A stretch of 64,000 bases of DNA. It comes from Archilochus colubris. Its lineage: Eukaryota; Chordata; Aves; Apodiformes; Trochilidae. A program made the translations under genes and the position numbers. Below, piece after piece: positions 37,215 through 49,525 of the stretch; position 1 is the first letter of the stretch, and each line of letters opens with the position of its first letter. The stretch covers positions 153,158,552-153,222,551 of the forward strand of contig CM041083.1 in assembly GCA_023079485.1 (NCBI GenBank), in the 5' to 3' direction. A model generated the notes under the pieces. That model was not told the origin of the DNA and did no database searches. It worked only from the letters and a program-made list of their open reading frames with translations.

Positions 37215-38350
37215 TCCATTTCCTTCAGTTTCCTGGAGACCTCTTGGGGTCTCTGCCCAGGCTGAGGGGCACAGCTACCGCTTTCCTGTTTTCAGGTTCT
37301 ACAAGTAGTGAACTCTCCAGGTTCACAAGCACACGCACACACACTTGTAGATCCAGCACAGACCCTCTATCTGCTTGGCACCCAGATCCCAGACCCTCTT
37401 ACACACCCCACAGGTCCCCAACTCTTGGGACAGTCCAGCTCAATGCTTGCTGCAAACACGCAGCACTCACACGCTCATCCCACAGGCATCTACGCTAGTG
37501 AGTCCTTCCCAAGCACCAGCATAGACCTGCACCCATTTGATACTGTTGCTGAGAGCTGTAGGGAACCTACTCCTCAGCGAAGACAGGTCAGAGTTTGCTG
37601 GTGATTGCACACACACCACACACACATGGTTTGGGGAGATACAGACACTCGCCCCTCAGCACCTCCCACCAGGGAGATGGACTGACCTCCATTCCACCAC
37701 AGTGATCTTTGCTGAGTCCCTCACTCTCCTCACTCCCCTTGTTCCCCCCCCCAGCAGATGTTTTGTGGGATACACAACAATGATGCCCCAGAAGCTGGGG
37801 GTCAGGGATGCCCACTCACTCCAGTTGCCAATGCTGAGACCTCACTGGCCCCAGTAGTTGACACTGTACACCAGGGTACCTATACCCCTGGTCTGACTCC
37901 AGTGGTTGGCACCAGATTTCACTCACACACACAAACACAAACATACACAGGTCTTTCCAGCAGCTAGCACTGTGTCCTTGCAGCTCACACACACGAGAGA
38001 GACTGAGGTTACAGAGAGAGAGTTAAGAAAAGATTGAATAAGATATAAGAAGACAGGGTAGACTGCAGTGATTAGGAACAGAGCTCAGCCAAACAAGCAC
38101 ACTATCAAGCCCTGACACACAAGTAGCCTTATTTATATTTCTGTCTGCCTTTTTCTTCTCCTCCTACTCCCCTTTTCCCTGCAAATTGTCTCATGATTTG
38201 GCTCAGTCACAAAGACCCCCTCCAACTTACAGAACCCCCAAATTTGCATCCTCGTCAGTTTCAAAGCCCTAGGCTGCCCTACAAAGGTCTCTGTATACTG
38301 TGTAGTAGTAACAATTTACCCACTATAACTCAGTCTAAGAAGGCACTAAG
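37215..38350 (-). mobile_element. GC/CA-rich island, probable minus-strand LTR
   Basis: A sharp rise in GC content with defined edges marks an insertion. Read on the minus strand, a TATA-like AAATATAAATAAGG lies at about 38131-38144. It is followed by a leader-like stretch, a pyrimidine-rich TTAACTCTCTCTCTGTAACC stretch (38002-38021) and a CA/GT-rich downstream part. This order fits U3, promoter and R-U5 of a retroviral LTR. I cannot name the family or find ends with a target duplication. Frames of ~70-106 codons here are Pro/His/Thr-rich readings of CA repeats and are not genes. Confidence 0.45.
37290..38000. repeat. Degenerate CA-rich minisatellite-like stretch
   Basis: Related words recur at roughly 45-60 bp spacing: CTCCAGTTGCCAATGCTGAG (37819), CCCCAGTAGTTGACACTGTA (37849), CTCCAGTGGTTGGCACCAG (37897) and TTCCAGCAGCTAGCACTGTG (37955). 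CACACACA tracts are interspersed. The earlier part (37290-37500) has looser relatives. Confidence 0.55.
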
Positions 38351-41300
38351 ATCTCCAGCACAGAATTATAAAACTATTTATCACAAAGCAGTCCCTCAGT
38401 GTCTTACCTCAGCTACTATGTTTGAGACACAAAGACAGAGAAGAAATTATATTCATAAGCCAAATGAGTAAATGCAGTTTCAGTGACACTGGGCTTATAT
38501 TTTACTGTGTGTCAACATGTGTCACCTGTGCAAGCATCTACAATTATCTGCTCAGATAATCTGACTATTCTACTCTCATATCCTCATCTTTCTGTATTTT
38601 AAATACTTGCTTTCCTGTGCATGGCTACGGATGAACTCTTCCATCAAGTTATCACAACTCATAATGAACTGTTCTCATCTTGCATTTCGTTTCAAGTCTG
38701 TTGCTTCTATTTCTGCCCTGAAAATGGATTGTCATTCTTAAAATCTTTTCTTTTTTTTTCTGAATACGCATCTGGTCTAATGAAGAGGTATATATATTGC
38801 TACAAGCATTACCTCATTTTACATATTGCAATATTGATTGTCCCTATTGGAAGCAGGAGGACTGATTTTCCAAGTTCAATAGCTTTAGTCACTAGTATAT
38901 TGACCCAAAGGGGAGAAAACACTTCTGGAATGCTATCAAATCAAAAATTATGTCAGAGGGCTATGGAGACAATGCATGAATACATGTCTACAACAGATGT
39001 AAAATAGTTGAAAATCAGCTTTGTTGTATCCTGTTAATTTCAGCCAGAGAGTATGTGTTAAGAAACCAAGTTGCTTTTCTTTTGTATCTTTTTTGATTTT
39101 TGATTCACTAAATTACTGTGAGCAATTATGACTTTCTTTGGCTTCTTATAATCATTTGGAAAATAAGGGGTAATAAAATAAAATAAAATATATACTTACA
39201 TTCCTATGCTAAAGGGACACTTCCAACATGTTTGTAAAACATTAGGGAGACTTCACCATACATTTTATTTATATAACCGTAAATATATTTCCTTATATCT
39301 GTTCAACAGTTAGAAGTGTTATAGTTTACCTATAAGACCTCACCTTCATTTTCGAAAACAGTTCCATGCTCAGAGGCATTCATTTTCACCTACTTAAGTA
39401 AGTTACCTACAGTAATGAATCCTCTTTAAACTAGAATTTCATTGAAGAGTACTGATTACATCCGAATAAAGTGATAGGGCAAGTTCAGAGGATTCCTATG
39501 GAGTGGGAATTAAAGATTGAAGGCAAAGAAGCTGTATGGGGCTTTAACTTTATCCAATTAAAACTCCTCCTGAAACCTCATCATTTTGACCTTTATTTCA
39601 GATAAAAGAAATAAATTTCAGTTTTCTGAATCAAGGAATTTTAAAAAAAGTTTTCTATCAACATTTAAAAAGGTATATTTAAATCACTCAATGTGAAAAC
39701 AACACAGTATTATATGTGACCAAAGCTCATTTTATTGAAAGTGATGTTTATTATGAAGAATCACAAACACTACCATATCAGAGAAAGGCATGTTGTCTTG
39801 CTTTCATTGTTCCTGTTCTGTGCTTTAATTAGAAATACATTAACTAAGTTGATCAAGCATATCTTACAGTGATTGTTTTCCTAGCAGTAGCTAAATACCC
39901 TTATTTCTAACTGTTAGACATTATTAGAGAATTTCTGTCCATCAACATATTTCATAGCAAGTTAGAAACTTGGAAACTCTTCACAGAGATGCAAACATTT
40001 TAATCAGGTCACCTACAATTTTCATGATGTTACTAATCACAGAGATGAAAGAATACCTTTTCCTACAGAAGTTTTACTGTGGAAACTTGCCTAATAATTC
40101 TAATAATTCTTTTCTAAAAATATAATCTACTGCAGAACTATTGGTAAGAAGTGAGAGAGTAAGTTAGATGAGAATGAGGAAAGTTTTGGTGCAGGACTGA
40201 ACCATCTACCTGCTCAGCAGTTAAAGACTGAAGTTACTCTTGACATTGGAAATACAGATTAAAAATGGGGCAGCTCACTGAAGCTCTAAGAAATAGACCT
40301 GAAAAAATCTCTCAAGCAATTATTTCAGACCCCTATTATCATGAATTATGATGGCAAATGTCTTTATTTTTCCTAGAAAGATATATGTCCTTTGCAAGCT
40401 CTCTGTTAGATTTATTGGAAAGTTGTTCCAGAATTTTCGGAGTAAAAGCCTTCTTTTAATTTATAATTAGTTCTTGTTGCTCAAAAATAAATTTGGTCCA
40501 CATATATATTATTGGAGCAAGTGACTTGGTTGCCTCTGAAAAACTGTTCTGTTATTGGCAAACATTTCTTTGAGTCTTTGACACAATAATACACACACAC
40601 ACAACTGTATTAATTTTTGTTTATTTTATTTGAAAACAAGTACTTTTTGTACCATCAGAAATTGAAAAATTATGTGTATGAATCCAGGGTATCCATATAG
40701 TTTCCTTTTGCAGTCAGAAGAGAAATGGATGCACCTAGGCTGTTATTCATGGGTGTTAGATTACGGCAGGAAGAATCTTCTGCTGGAGGCGTATAATTCT
40801 TCCCCCTAAGTAAAAGCAAACTTAGGAATGTTTAAGCTTTAGAAAGCTCACTTTTAAAAATCTAAGGTAACACAGACTACCTCTGGCATTCACTAAAGAC
40901 ACTACACAACTCAGCTGAGTAAGACAAAACATGATTTTTATGAAGAAATTGCATAATTTGTACATTCGCTTTCAAGTAATATTTGAACCATTACTAGGTC
41001 CTGTGGTTAGCTAACACTTAATGAACAATTAAACCATTTGATGAGCAGCTGTGTTTTTGTTTTGTTTTTTTTTTTTTAATATCCATAGACAATATAGAAC
41101 CCTGTGCCACAACTTATACACAGGTGACAGTGAAATAGGAAGCTTGGGTTGGTTTTTTTTTTATGTTTAAAAAATATAAGATTATATCCCAATATTTATT
41201 GATATCTAGATGCTAGTGTCCTTCTGTCTCTTCTGATCTTTTTACCAAGGAGTAGTAATTCCTGGATACTAGAAGAATTTTGTCTAAATAATACTTTCTT

Positions 41301-42324
41301 ATCATTGTAAGATCTTTTAAAATTCTAATATACTAATATAATTAATATTGCATTAGTAATTAGAAAAAAAATCATATCAGGAGTTAGAAATAAAATAGAT
41401 AATGAACACAGAAAAATTATCACAAACTATTTTAAATTGCTTGAGTGGCAGACAAAACAAACAAAGGTTTTGATTCCTTTTAAAGTTATTAATCAGAGAA
41501 ATTGCCTCTTCATTCATGTGGCAGCACTTCAGCAGTGAACATCCTTACAGAAGTCTCCAAGCAAGAATTATAACATAAATTTTTAGATTCTTTACAATAC
41601 TTTAACATTAAAAATAAGGTGAATTGAGGAGGGTTACTGGATGAGGAGGATTACTGGGTTGTTTTTTTTTGTTGTTGTTGCTGTGGTTTTGAGGTTGTTT
41701 TTTTTCAAAGTTGGTATTTTTTGTAGGTTTGCTTCTTTTGTTTTGTTTTGTTTTGTTTTTCCTAGCAGCTATTTTGTTGTGTTTTGTTCTTAATGTTCTT
41801 AATGAGGTGTGTAGAGGAAGGAATACACCACAGTATGCTTCTGTTTTGCTGGAGGGCAGCAACCTTAAGTTTTCTTTAAAATAATATTAAACTGTCTGAA
41901 AATGTGTTTATATTCACTACTAAATCTAAGATCACACAGAATAACAAAAATACCCAGTGATATGCAGTTCACATAGTGCACATTCTTAGAAGTGTAAATT
42001 CTGTGACATTGCCACTATTCATTATCCTGCACTGTGGAGTACACTGGGGTTTTAATTACCTGTTATGTAACAACTTTGCTAAACAAAAGGAGAAAATAAC
42101 AAAGTGAAATTTTGATTAAACTTTTATTTTTTCTTAAAAAAGTACAACTGACCTTCTAACATAAAAAATAGAAAATGGCTCATGAAAAGTTCATCTCTAA
42201 GAAAACTCAGAAAGACATTAATTACACGTAGCATGATAAAACATATTCTTAATATGACCTATAGTTATGAACAGATTAATTTATTCATATGGTTAATGTG
42301 ATAAAAGGGCTATTGTGAGATACC
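38351..42324. other. AT-rich intergenic DNA, nothing recognised
   Basis: About 4 kb with short simple repeats, such as AAAAT at 39170-39192, (AC)n near 40592 and TTTTG at 41735-41760. No gene or transposon identified. The 128-codon frame at 38621-39007 has no domain I recognise. Confidence 0.55.
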
Positions 42325-42886
42325 TGTTTAAAGAAGCTACTTATTGTTTAAAGAGGTTAGCAGAAATAGAGGAAAGGAGGAGGAGGAGGAAAGGAAGAGG
42401 AGGTTTAGAGAAAGTAGTGATTGTTTGGGGTAGCTATAACTTATAAGGGAAAATGTGTCTAACTAACAGCCTTGATATAAGGGGGAAGGACATGCTGGGC
42501 TTTAAGATAAAAACTAACCAATTCAGTCAAATCAACCTAGGCTGAATAAATGTGCATGTCTAAGGATAGGTGAAAAGTTCACCCACAGGGAAGACCTTTA
42601 CTTCATCCCCACGACCACCAACGAGTACCACCAGGAGGCACTGCACAGGCATAGAGGGGAGGAGATTATGAATATGACCTCTTGGGACTAATTTAAATAT
42701 GAAGCAGAAGTAGGTGATGCATATGTATAGGTAAAATCTAATGAATATGTAAAGCTTCAGTGTATATAACTGAGGTCTGATTGCAATATTGGTGTGCATG
42801 TTTGTGGTGAAGCTGTTCCCCATGCACCCAGCCCTGAAATAAAACCTACCTCTCCATAACTTTACAAGTTGTTGAGTCGTCTCTCA
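42325..42886 (+). mobile_element. Avian retroviral LTR, probably solo
   Basis: This has ordered LTR features on the plus strand: a purine-rich early part (42369-42415), ATGAAGCAGAAGTAGGTGAT near 42700 and a TATA box in AGTGTATATAACTGAGG (about 42761). A TTCCCCATGCACCCAGCCC word follows, then the polyadenylation signal AATAAA (42839-42844) in CCTGAAATAAAACC. The U5-like end TTGAGTCGTCTCTCA finishes near 42886. It resembles a passerine LTR type I remember, but that is not firm. The 5' end is uncertain by ~30 bp. No viral coding sequence lies on either side. Confidence 0.65.
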
Positions 42887-44411
42887 GAAAGTTAGATGTA
42901 TTTTAATTCATATTTTATTTCAAAATTAGGTTAATGTCAGTCTTTAATTTCAGTCTGTTTTTATCCTTTTGTCTGTTTTTATCCTTTCATATATTACCTT
43001 TAACTGAGGCAAATCTAGCATCTTGTATAACGATGAGGGATTTATGTTTATTACATATTTTCAAACTTGTAATTCTTAATGAGCTATTTTCTAGCTATAT
43101 AACAGGCAGACACACTGCTGTTTGAAGTAATCTAAATTAACTAGAATCACAGTAATACAAGTTTTTAACTACTCGCTATCACTCACATCATTAAGTCTGT
43201 CACATTCTACTGCAGGTGCTTTTCAACTTATTTTTTTTTTTTGCATTCTAAAGTGTGTTCTTTATAACATAGTTTCACACACTGCAAGGAATCACAAGTT
43301 AGTAACACCATGACAAATACAAGGAACCATGCTAGTAACATAAATAAGGATTTTCAGTACCTCTGGGTTTGGAATATAAGAATTGAAATTTATCTGAAGA
43401 ACATAGGAGCCCAAGATGATATCGTAACGATCTGTTATATTTTTTGTCCATTTTAATCTTAGCTGCAAAGTTACAGTGAATATAGCAGCATTCTACATAG
43501 AAGCAAGAATGTACAGATAATGTATCTGTGAGAAATGTTTGTGCACTGAACTCAGAAGTTTCTCTTGATGTTAATAAAATCAATAAGGAAGTAAATGTTG
43601 TGGAACTGAATATAGCTCATACTTGTAACTCTTGTGTTACCATTCATGTAGTTAAAGTGCAGGTTACACTCTAGTAAACAATTTGCTCTCAGTTCCATAG
43701 AAACTTAAATAAAATCCTTGTTTTCCTTTATTCATTACTATAATGAACAGGTTTCCATGTCTGAGTCAGAGGAAGTATATTCTACAGAATATTTGAATGA
43801 GATAGAGCATGATTCTTTCTGGATTTGTAAAAATATGTATAAAATTTATTTTGTGAAATTACATTCTAAATGTTTTGTGGATAAAAAAGTCAAGATAATT
43901 AAAGGAACACAACAGACTATTTTTGTATAAAATTCTGATATGTTTTAAGTTACATGAGTCGATTATTCCAAGTTTTTGACACCTTAAGTCACTGTTTTTT
44001 CTCTCTTCAACTATTTAATTGGGACAACTGCATGAAATCAAGGAAGTAAAGACTATTAGACATTCAAGACATAAAAATTCTTACAAAACTTTTTCCAGCA
44101 CATCGAAAGTCCCAAACAGGCTTTATATAATCCATGGAAGGTATTTTTATTCAAAGGTATCATAGGCCTCAAAACAATCCAGTGAAGATCTGCCAGGCGA
44201 AGAAGTGAGAAAAGGCTTACGTTATCACAAAGAATGTGCTACTTGCATCTTAACCTGACTGAGTGATAAGTGTAGTGAAACACTTTGAAGAACCTCAGTG
44301 AGTCAGAAAAAGATTTGAACTTAGAGTTGGATTTTAGGTAAGAAGATGACGGAAGGACTTAACTCTGCCCAGTAGCTAGAAACCTGTAAGGAGTGGTTGG
44401 CAGCAGTGGAG
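42887..44411. other. AT-rich intergenic DNA, nothing recognised
   Basis: No repeat or gene recognised. The short frames are random-looking. Confidence 0.55.
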
Positions 44412-44578
44412 AAGCACAGAAGAAAGCAAAAGAAAAGGAAAAGGAAAAGGTAAAGGAAAAGGAAAAGGAAAAGGAAAAAAAACAAAAGGGAAAGGAAAAA
44501 AAGGAAAGGAAAAAAAGGAAAAGAAAAATGAAAATGAAATTAAATGGAAAAGGAAATGGAAATGGAAAAGGAGAAGTC
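44412..44578 (+). repeat. Purine tract, (AAAAGG)n-like
   Basis: About 165 bp almost wholly A and G on the plus strand, built of AAAAGG, AAAAAAGG and AAATGG variants. It ends where CR1 sequence begins. Lys/Glu-rich and Phe/Pro-rich frames across it are artefacts. Confidence 0.9.
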
Positions 44579-45058
44579 CAATTGTTTGAAGCTCAATAAG
44601 GCCAAGTGATGGGTGATGCATTTTGGTCACAACACAACCAAGCAATGCTACAGGGTTGGAGAGTGGATGGAAAATTGTCCAGAAGAAAAAGACTTGAGGG
44701 TGTTGGTCAATGGCCATCTGAATATGAGACAGACATGTGCCCAGGTGGCCAAGAAGGCCAAGAGCATTCTGGCTTGTATCAGGAATAGTGTGGCCTGCAG
44801 AAGAAGGAAAGATCATGTCCCAGTACTTTGTACTGGGGAGACCTCACCACTTGAGTACGGTGTTCAGTTTTGGGCCCCTTGTTACAGAGGTTTACACCAT
44901 CCTTGGTGATATTAAAAAATGGTGTAGATGAGGGAATTCAGGACATGCTCTATTTGTCATAGTGGTTTTGTTTGTTTGCTTGTTTCTAGATTGACAATTA
45001 GGTGTGATAATCTTGAAAGTCTGTTACAACCCTGTTTCTGAAAATTCTGTGATTCTGT
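44579..45058 (+). mobile_element. CR1 LINE with internal deletion
   Basis: It enters CR1 ORF2 near CTCAATAAGGCCAAGTGATG. It runs through GAAAAAGACTTGAGGGTGTT, CAGGTGGCCAAGAAGGCCAA and GTGTTCAGTTTTGGGCCCCT. At about 44884-44895 it jumps to the 3' untranslated word ACACCATCCTTGGTGATATT, skipping several hundred bases of the usual element. It ends in ATTCTGTGATTCTGTGA. The 98-codon frame at 44613-44909 is relic ORF2, and a 146-codon antisense frame is a shadow. The copy sits between two purine tracts. Confidence 0.85.
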
Positions 45059-45180
45059 GAAAAGAAAAAAAAAGGAAAAAGGGGAAAAGGGGAAAAGGAA
45101 AAAAGAAAAAAAGAAAAAAAGAAAAAAAAAGGAAAAAAGGAAAAAGAAAAGGAGGAAAGGAAAAATAAGAAAGAGATGGG
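45059..45180 (+). repeat. Purine tract, right of CR1
   Basis: About 120 bp of A and G only on the plus strand (AAAAAGGGG, AAAAAAAG and AAAAAGG variants). It starts directly at the CR1 tail. Confidence 0.9.
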
Positions 45181-45247
45181 AAGGAACAGAATGATAAGGG
45201 CAAGAAGATGAAGGAACTAGACCACAGTTCAATAACCAACATAGTTC

Positions 45248-45436
45248 TTTACTGAGGCAAAATTCTTTACTGAGAGTGGTCGAACACTGGAACATGCTTC
45301 TTAGAAAGGTAGTCAGTGCTCCATGCCTATAAGTGTATTTGAACTATGCCTTCAATAACATGATTTAACTTTGGTCAGCAAGGCAGTGGAATAGATGATT
45401 GTTGTAGGTCCCTTTCTAAGTGAGCTACGCTATTGT
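45248..45436 (+). mobile_element. Old CR1 LINE 3' fragment
   Basis: TACTGAGAGTGGTCGAACAC, TGGAACATGCTTCTTAGAAA, AGTCAGTGCTCCATGCCTAT and TTGTAGGTCCCTTTCTAAGT follow the CR1 3' region in order with heavy decay. It is distinct from the CR1 that ends at 45058. Confidence 0.65.
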
Positions 45437-46126
45437 CGCTCAGGACTGTGGATTCCCCACTAGTAACACTTCCAGTTAGATCAAATCTCACACCATCTTT
45501 GCAGTAATATATATTAGTGTCTCCTGCACTTAATGACTATGAAGTCAATGTGTTGGGTGCCCGGTAATATAATGTATCACTATTTATCCCCGCCTCAGCT
45601 ACAATGTAGACGTGCCAGCTGGCATTTTATTTCATTGAAATCTCCATCCATTAGGGAACATCTGACCCTTTCTGCTTTCTGACACTTTGTACCATCGTTT
45701 ACGATGAGTTTGAATTCCTGCCTTTTGCAGTGGGTTTGCATATTCTTTCTGCCATCCATATAACACTGAGCATTTGTCATAAAACAGAAAATGAAAAAAC
45801 ATCGCAACTCAAAAATACCCCATGAATCTGAAAGCAGTTCTTTGACTGAAGAGTTCTAAGATTCCAAAAGTTGCAGACACATATTTAGTGCAGTATGGCC
45901 AACATCTGCTAAAGCTTATGGTGCTTTTGGCATTGGGCCACCTTCAACTAGCAGCATGTTACACAATTATTTTTTTATTTAGTTTCTCAGACAGTGATCT
46001 GTGATAAAGATCTAATCCTGACACATAGTAACCAAAAAAAGGAAGGTTAAAATTTCTTGTCAATAGAAAAAGTATGGGTTTTTTTCCCAAAACAGGGAAA
46101 TTGGTTTCAAGAAGGAAAGACAAATA

Positions 46127-46206
46127 CAGAGTCACAGAATAAGAGAATGTCAGGGGCTCGAAGGGACCTCTGAAGATCCATCTATGCACAGAGGGATGCA
46201 TTTCTG
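46127..46206 (-). mobile_element. CR1 LINE 3' tail, minus strand
   Basis: CAGAGTCACAGAATAAGAGA, ATGTCAGGGGCTCGAAGGGA and CCTCTGAAGATCCATCTATG form the reverse complement of a CR1 3' end. Only the last ~80 bp is present. Confidence 0.75.
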
Positions 46207-48963
46207 AAAAGTAAAACACAGAATTTAAAGTAAGTCCTACTGGTGTTACCATACAATCACTATATTTAAAACAGATGATTGGATACCCATTTGTGGAGAG
46301 ACTCTGAATAAGTGAATATTTCATCTAAGATAAGCTAAGCTGCTTCCAAACAGCCAAGCTGTGACACCTCAGGAATCATAGCGTTGTGGACGTTAACATA
46401 TACAGGTGTCATAGCTTTGAAATGGAAGTTTAGTTAAAAAGAGACTTCTCTCTTTAGCATGTGACAAAACAGCAGCTGAAGCATCTTGTATACAGGAGTA
46501 TTCAGGGAAACAGAGCTCTACTACTGTAGTCCTCCTTGCCAGTTCCTGAGACTTCTACCAAATAACAAATATAAATAACAATTTGAATTGTTTTATCTCA
46601 TACTAAGTCATAAAGCCTAAAGGTCTCATGAAGTAACTATTGTGTTTCTTTTCCTAAATCACAGAATTAATGTAAGCATAGTAGATCCTACATTTCTTCC
46701 TTGGTTTTATTTTAAAATATAGCCACACAATTCCTTCAGTTGAAAATGAATGTACTGTTTATTTACTGCTAATAAAAAAAACTGAAATGAAAACTTCTGC
46801 TGGATGTTTTAAGTTATATACCTTACATGAGATCTATTTCTGGATTTTCATGCATTATAAACATTTTAGAATACAATCGTTATTATGCAGCTAGGCCTAA
46901 ATAAATTATGTTATTTCTCAAGGGAAAGAAAAATAATAAACCAACATCCTTATCTTTCTTGTGATTAAGTATTGAGTTCTATTATTTTCATGATGTATAG
47001 GGCTACATAGAGATTTTAAATAGTTTCATGCTTTATATAACATCTTTTTCACCTATTCTTGAACTTTGAACAATGAAATACATATTTTGCCTAGTAATAT
47101 TCCAGTGGTTTTCTTTGGTTTTTGTTTAGGGTTTTTTTTTTGTTGTGGTTGTCGTTGTTGTTTGTTTGCTTGTTTTTTTGTGTAATATTTTATTAAAAAA
47201 TGGCAAAATTTAAAAAAACAAGAAAGTAGAACTTAGCAGAAAGTGATGGGCTGGTCGTTAGGAAATCAGCTCACTGATATCATACTAGATTGTTTGGTAA
47301 GCTGGCAATATCCTTGTTCTATCACAGGTAATGCAGCAAGGACAGAAACTCTAGCAGCTTGTACCTTGAACACTGTTATCTAATTCCATTACAACCTTGG
47401 CTCAGGATGAAGAAGTAAAATGTGACCTTTTATAATTCATTGCAAGTATGAAGTTAAATCTCAACACAGAAATTTATTAATAGTGTAGAAAATTAATTTT
47501 ATAAAAATTTCAATATGTATAAACCTAAACTTTAATAACAAATGAAGATCATCTTGAATAAATTAAGATAAACTCTAATTTTCCCTTTCAAATCTTAATA
47601 ACTTTATTGGCATAAGTAACTGAGCACTGCCAGAATTAATAAATTACGCAACTCATGTTAAATTCATTTCACATCAGTAATTGTTTGAATACATTTTTAA
47701 CATCTATCATTTGCAGACTATTTTAAATGGTGCACTGTCTATGTCATATGGTCAAATTTTTTCTCTCTTCCTCTCTTACACTAAACCTGTCTTCTTTAGG
47801 AGATTAAATCTTTGTCTCTAGAACTATCAAAGCTGAATGCAGAATCCTAAGACAAATATATGTATGTATTTACAAAAAAAAAAAAATTACTCTATTAGGA
47901 AGAAGAAAAGTATGATTCATGTATTTTTTACTTTGCTGTGATATATTAAGATAGTGAATTAAGTCTTCAAACCAGATGAGATCTCAAATGGAGACTCAGC
48001 ATTTCTCCCAGCTGTCCTTTTTCATCAGGAAAATAAGTCTGGTCCATGTGTCTGGGTAGAAAACATTTATACAGTTTTGTTATTTAGGATTGACACAAAA
48101 GCTAACATTCTAACAGTTTATATTTTTCTTTTTATTTTCATTTTCTAATATACATTGCATCAAAATATTTTTAGCTCTCTGACAATCTTTTTTTATCATC
48201 TTTTTACATCACAACAGCATCATCATGGAAGCACACTATGACATGGAGGAACAGACACTATAATGTGAAGGAAAAAACAAAAAAAAAGGATTTTTTGCTC
48301 AGGTATAACCAAACTGATTGCAGAGTAGATTCTCATCAAAGTTTCTTAAACATGTTCTTCTGATCCATCTTAGTTTTCTTTTGTTTTCTTAGGGACTAGT
48401 CTATTAGTTGAGTATGTTATTTGTGAAAGAGATTTTCATTATAACTTGCAAAACAGTATTTAAATATGAAGTCTTTGAAATATCTTATTCAACATTTAAT
48501 AAAGGTTTGTTTTTCTACAAGTTTTACTTTCTTAAACAGACAGTCAGAGATGATTTCATTAGAGCTTGATCAACATTTTCCCTGCATTTTCCCTCCGTAT
48601 ACTACCGGGGGCACAAATGCATTTATGTTTTGGATTTTGAAGTAGACATTTTTGAGAGAGAAAATGCTGAAGTTTGCAAGCCAAAGTTCAGGACACAGTT
48701 CTGGGAGGTGAAAAAAATATTTCTGAACATTAACTGAAAAGGATTTTCAGGAATTTTAGAAAGCCATTCTTCCCTCAGAGATAACTACACATCATTTCTA
48801 TCCAGACTGACTAGGCCCAAGGGGCTTTTCTAGGACAAGCTGCACAAGTAATGCTGGAAATGTCTAAGTGGAGCAAGTTCTTTCTCAAAACCTGAAATTG
48901 CAGAACAAAATAAAAATATTATTAACATGATAAATTGTAACCTTGATTCTAGGAACTGACTTT
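46207..48963. other. AT-rich intergenic DNA, nothing recognised
   Basis: About 2.8 kb of AT-rich DNA with a TTG/TTTG-rich patch at 47127-47182. No gene or transposon recognised. Confidence 0.55.
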
Positions 48964-49525
48964 TCATAAAATCATGGGATGGTTTGGGTTGGAAGGGATG
49001 TTAAAAATCTTCTGCCAAGTTAGGGACACCTTCCACTAGGTCAGGTTGCCAGAAGTCCCTTTTAAAGTGACCTTGAACACTTCCAGAGAAGGGAGCATCT
49101 ACAGCTTCCCTGGACATCCTGTGTTGATGTCTCACCACCCTCACGTTAAACAATTTCTTCCTAATATCTTTCCTAAATCTACCCTCTTTCAGCTAAAAAG
49201 TGTTCCCCCTCATCCTGTCACAAGATGCACTTTTAAAAGGTTCCTCCCAAGCTTTTCTTTAGGCCCCTTTCAGGTACTGGAAGGCTGCTATGCAGTCTCC
49301 CTAGAGCCTTCTCTTCTGGTTGAACACCACCACTTCTCAGCCTGCCTTCATAGGAGATGTATTTCAGCCCTCTGACCATCTTTGTGGTCATCTTCTGGAC
49401 TCACTCCAAGATCTCCATGTCCTTCTTGTTCCAGGAATCACCTTCCTTGATCACACACCTCACACACCTCTTTTGATGAAGCCCAGGATGCAGTTCCCAG
49501 TGAAACCCAATGAATTCTCCCTGGA
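48964..49525 (-). mobile_element. CR1 LINE 3' part, minus strand
   Basis: The 3' end is on the left: AAAATCATGGGATGGTTTGG then GTTGGAAGGGATG. Rightward are the usual antisense landmarks: GGACACCTTCCACTAGGTCA, TCACGTTAAACAATTTCTTC, CTAATATCTTTCCTAAATCT and CTCCCTAGAGCCTTCTCTTC. ORF2-end words follow, such as TTTTGATGAAGCCCAGGATG near 49472. Some 40 bp of the usual element is missing near 49430. Plus-strand frames of 109 and 108 codons here are antisense readings. Confidence 0.9.

Noticed and set aside
37244..37967. Overlapping plus-strand frames of 69-106 codons
   Set aside because: They are His/Thr/Pro-rich products of CA repeats in a probable LTR, with no start context or domain.
44376..44816. 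146-codon minus-strand frame rich in Phe and Pro
   Set aside because: It reads the reverse of a CR1 relic and of a purine tract; the Phe/Pro run comes from the simple repeat.
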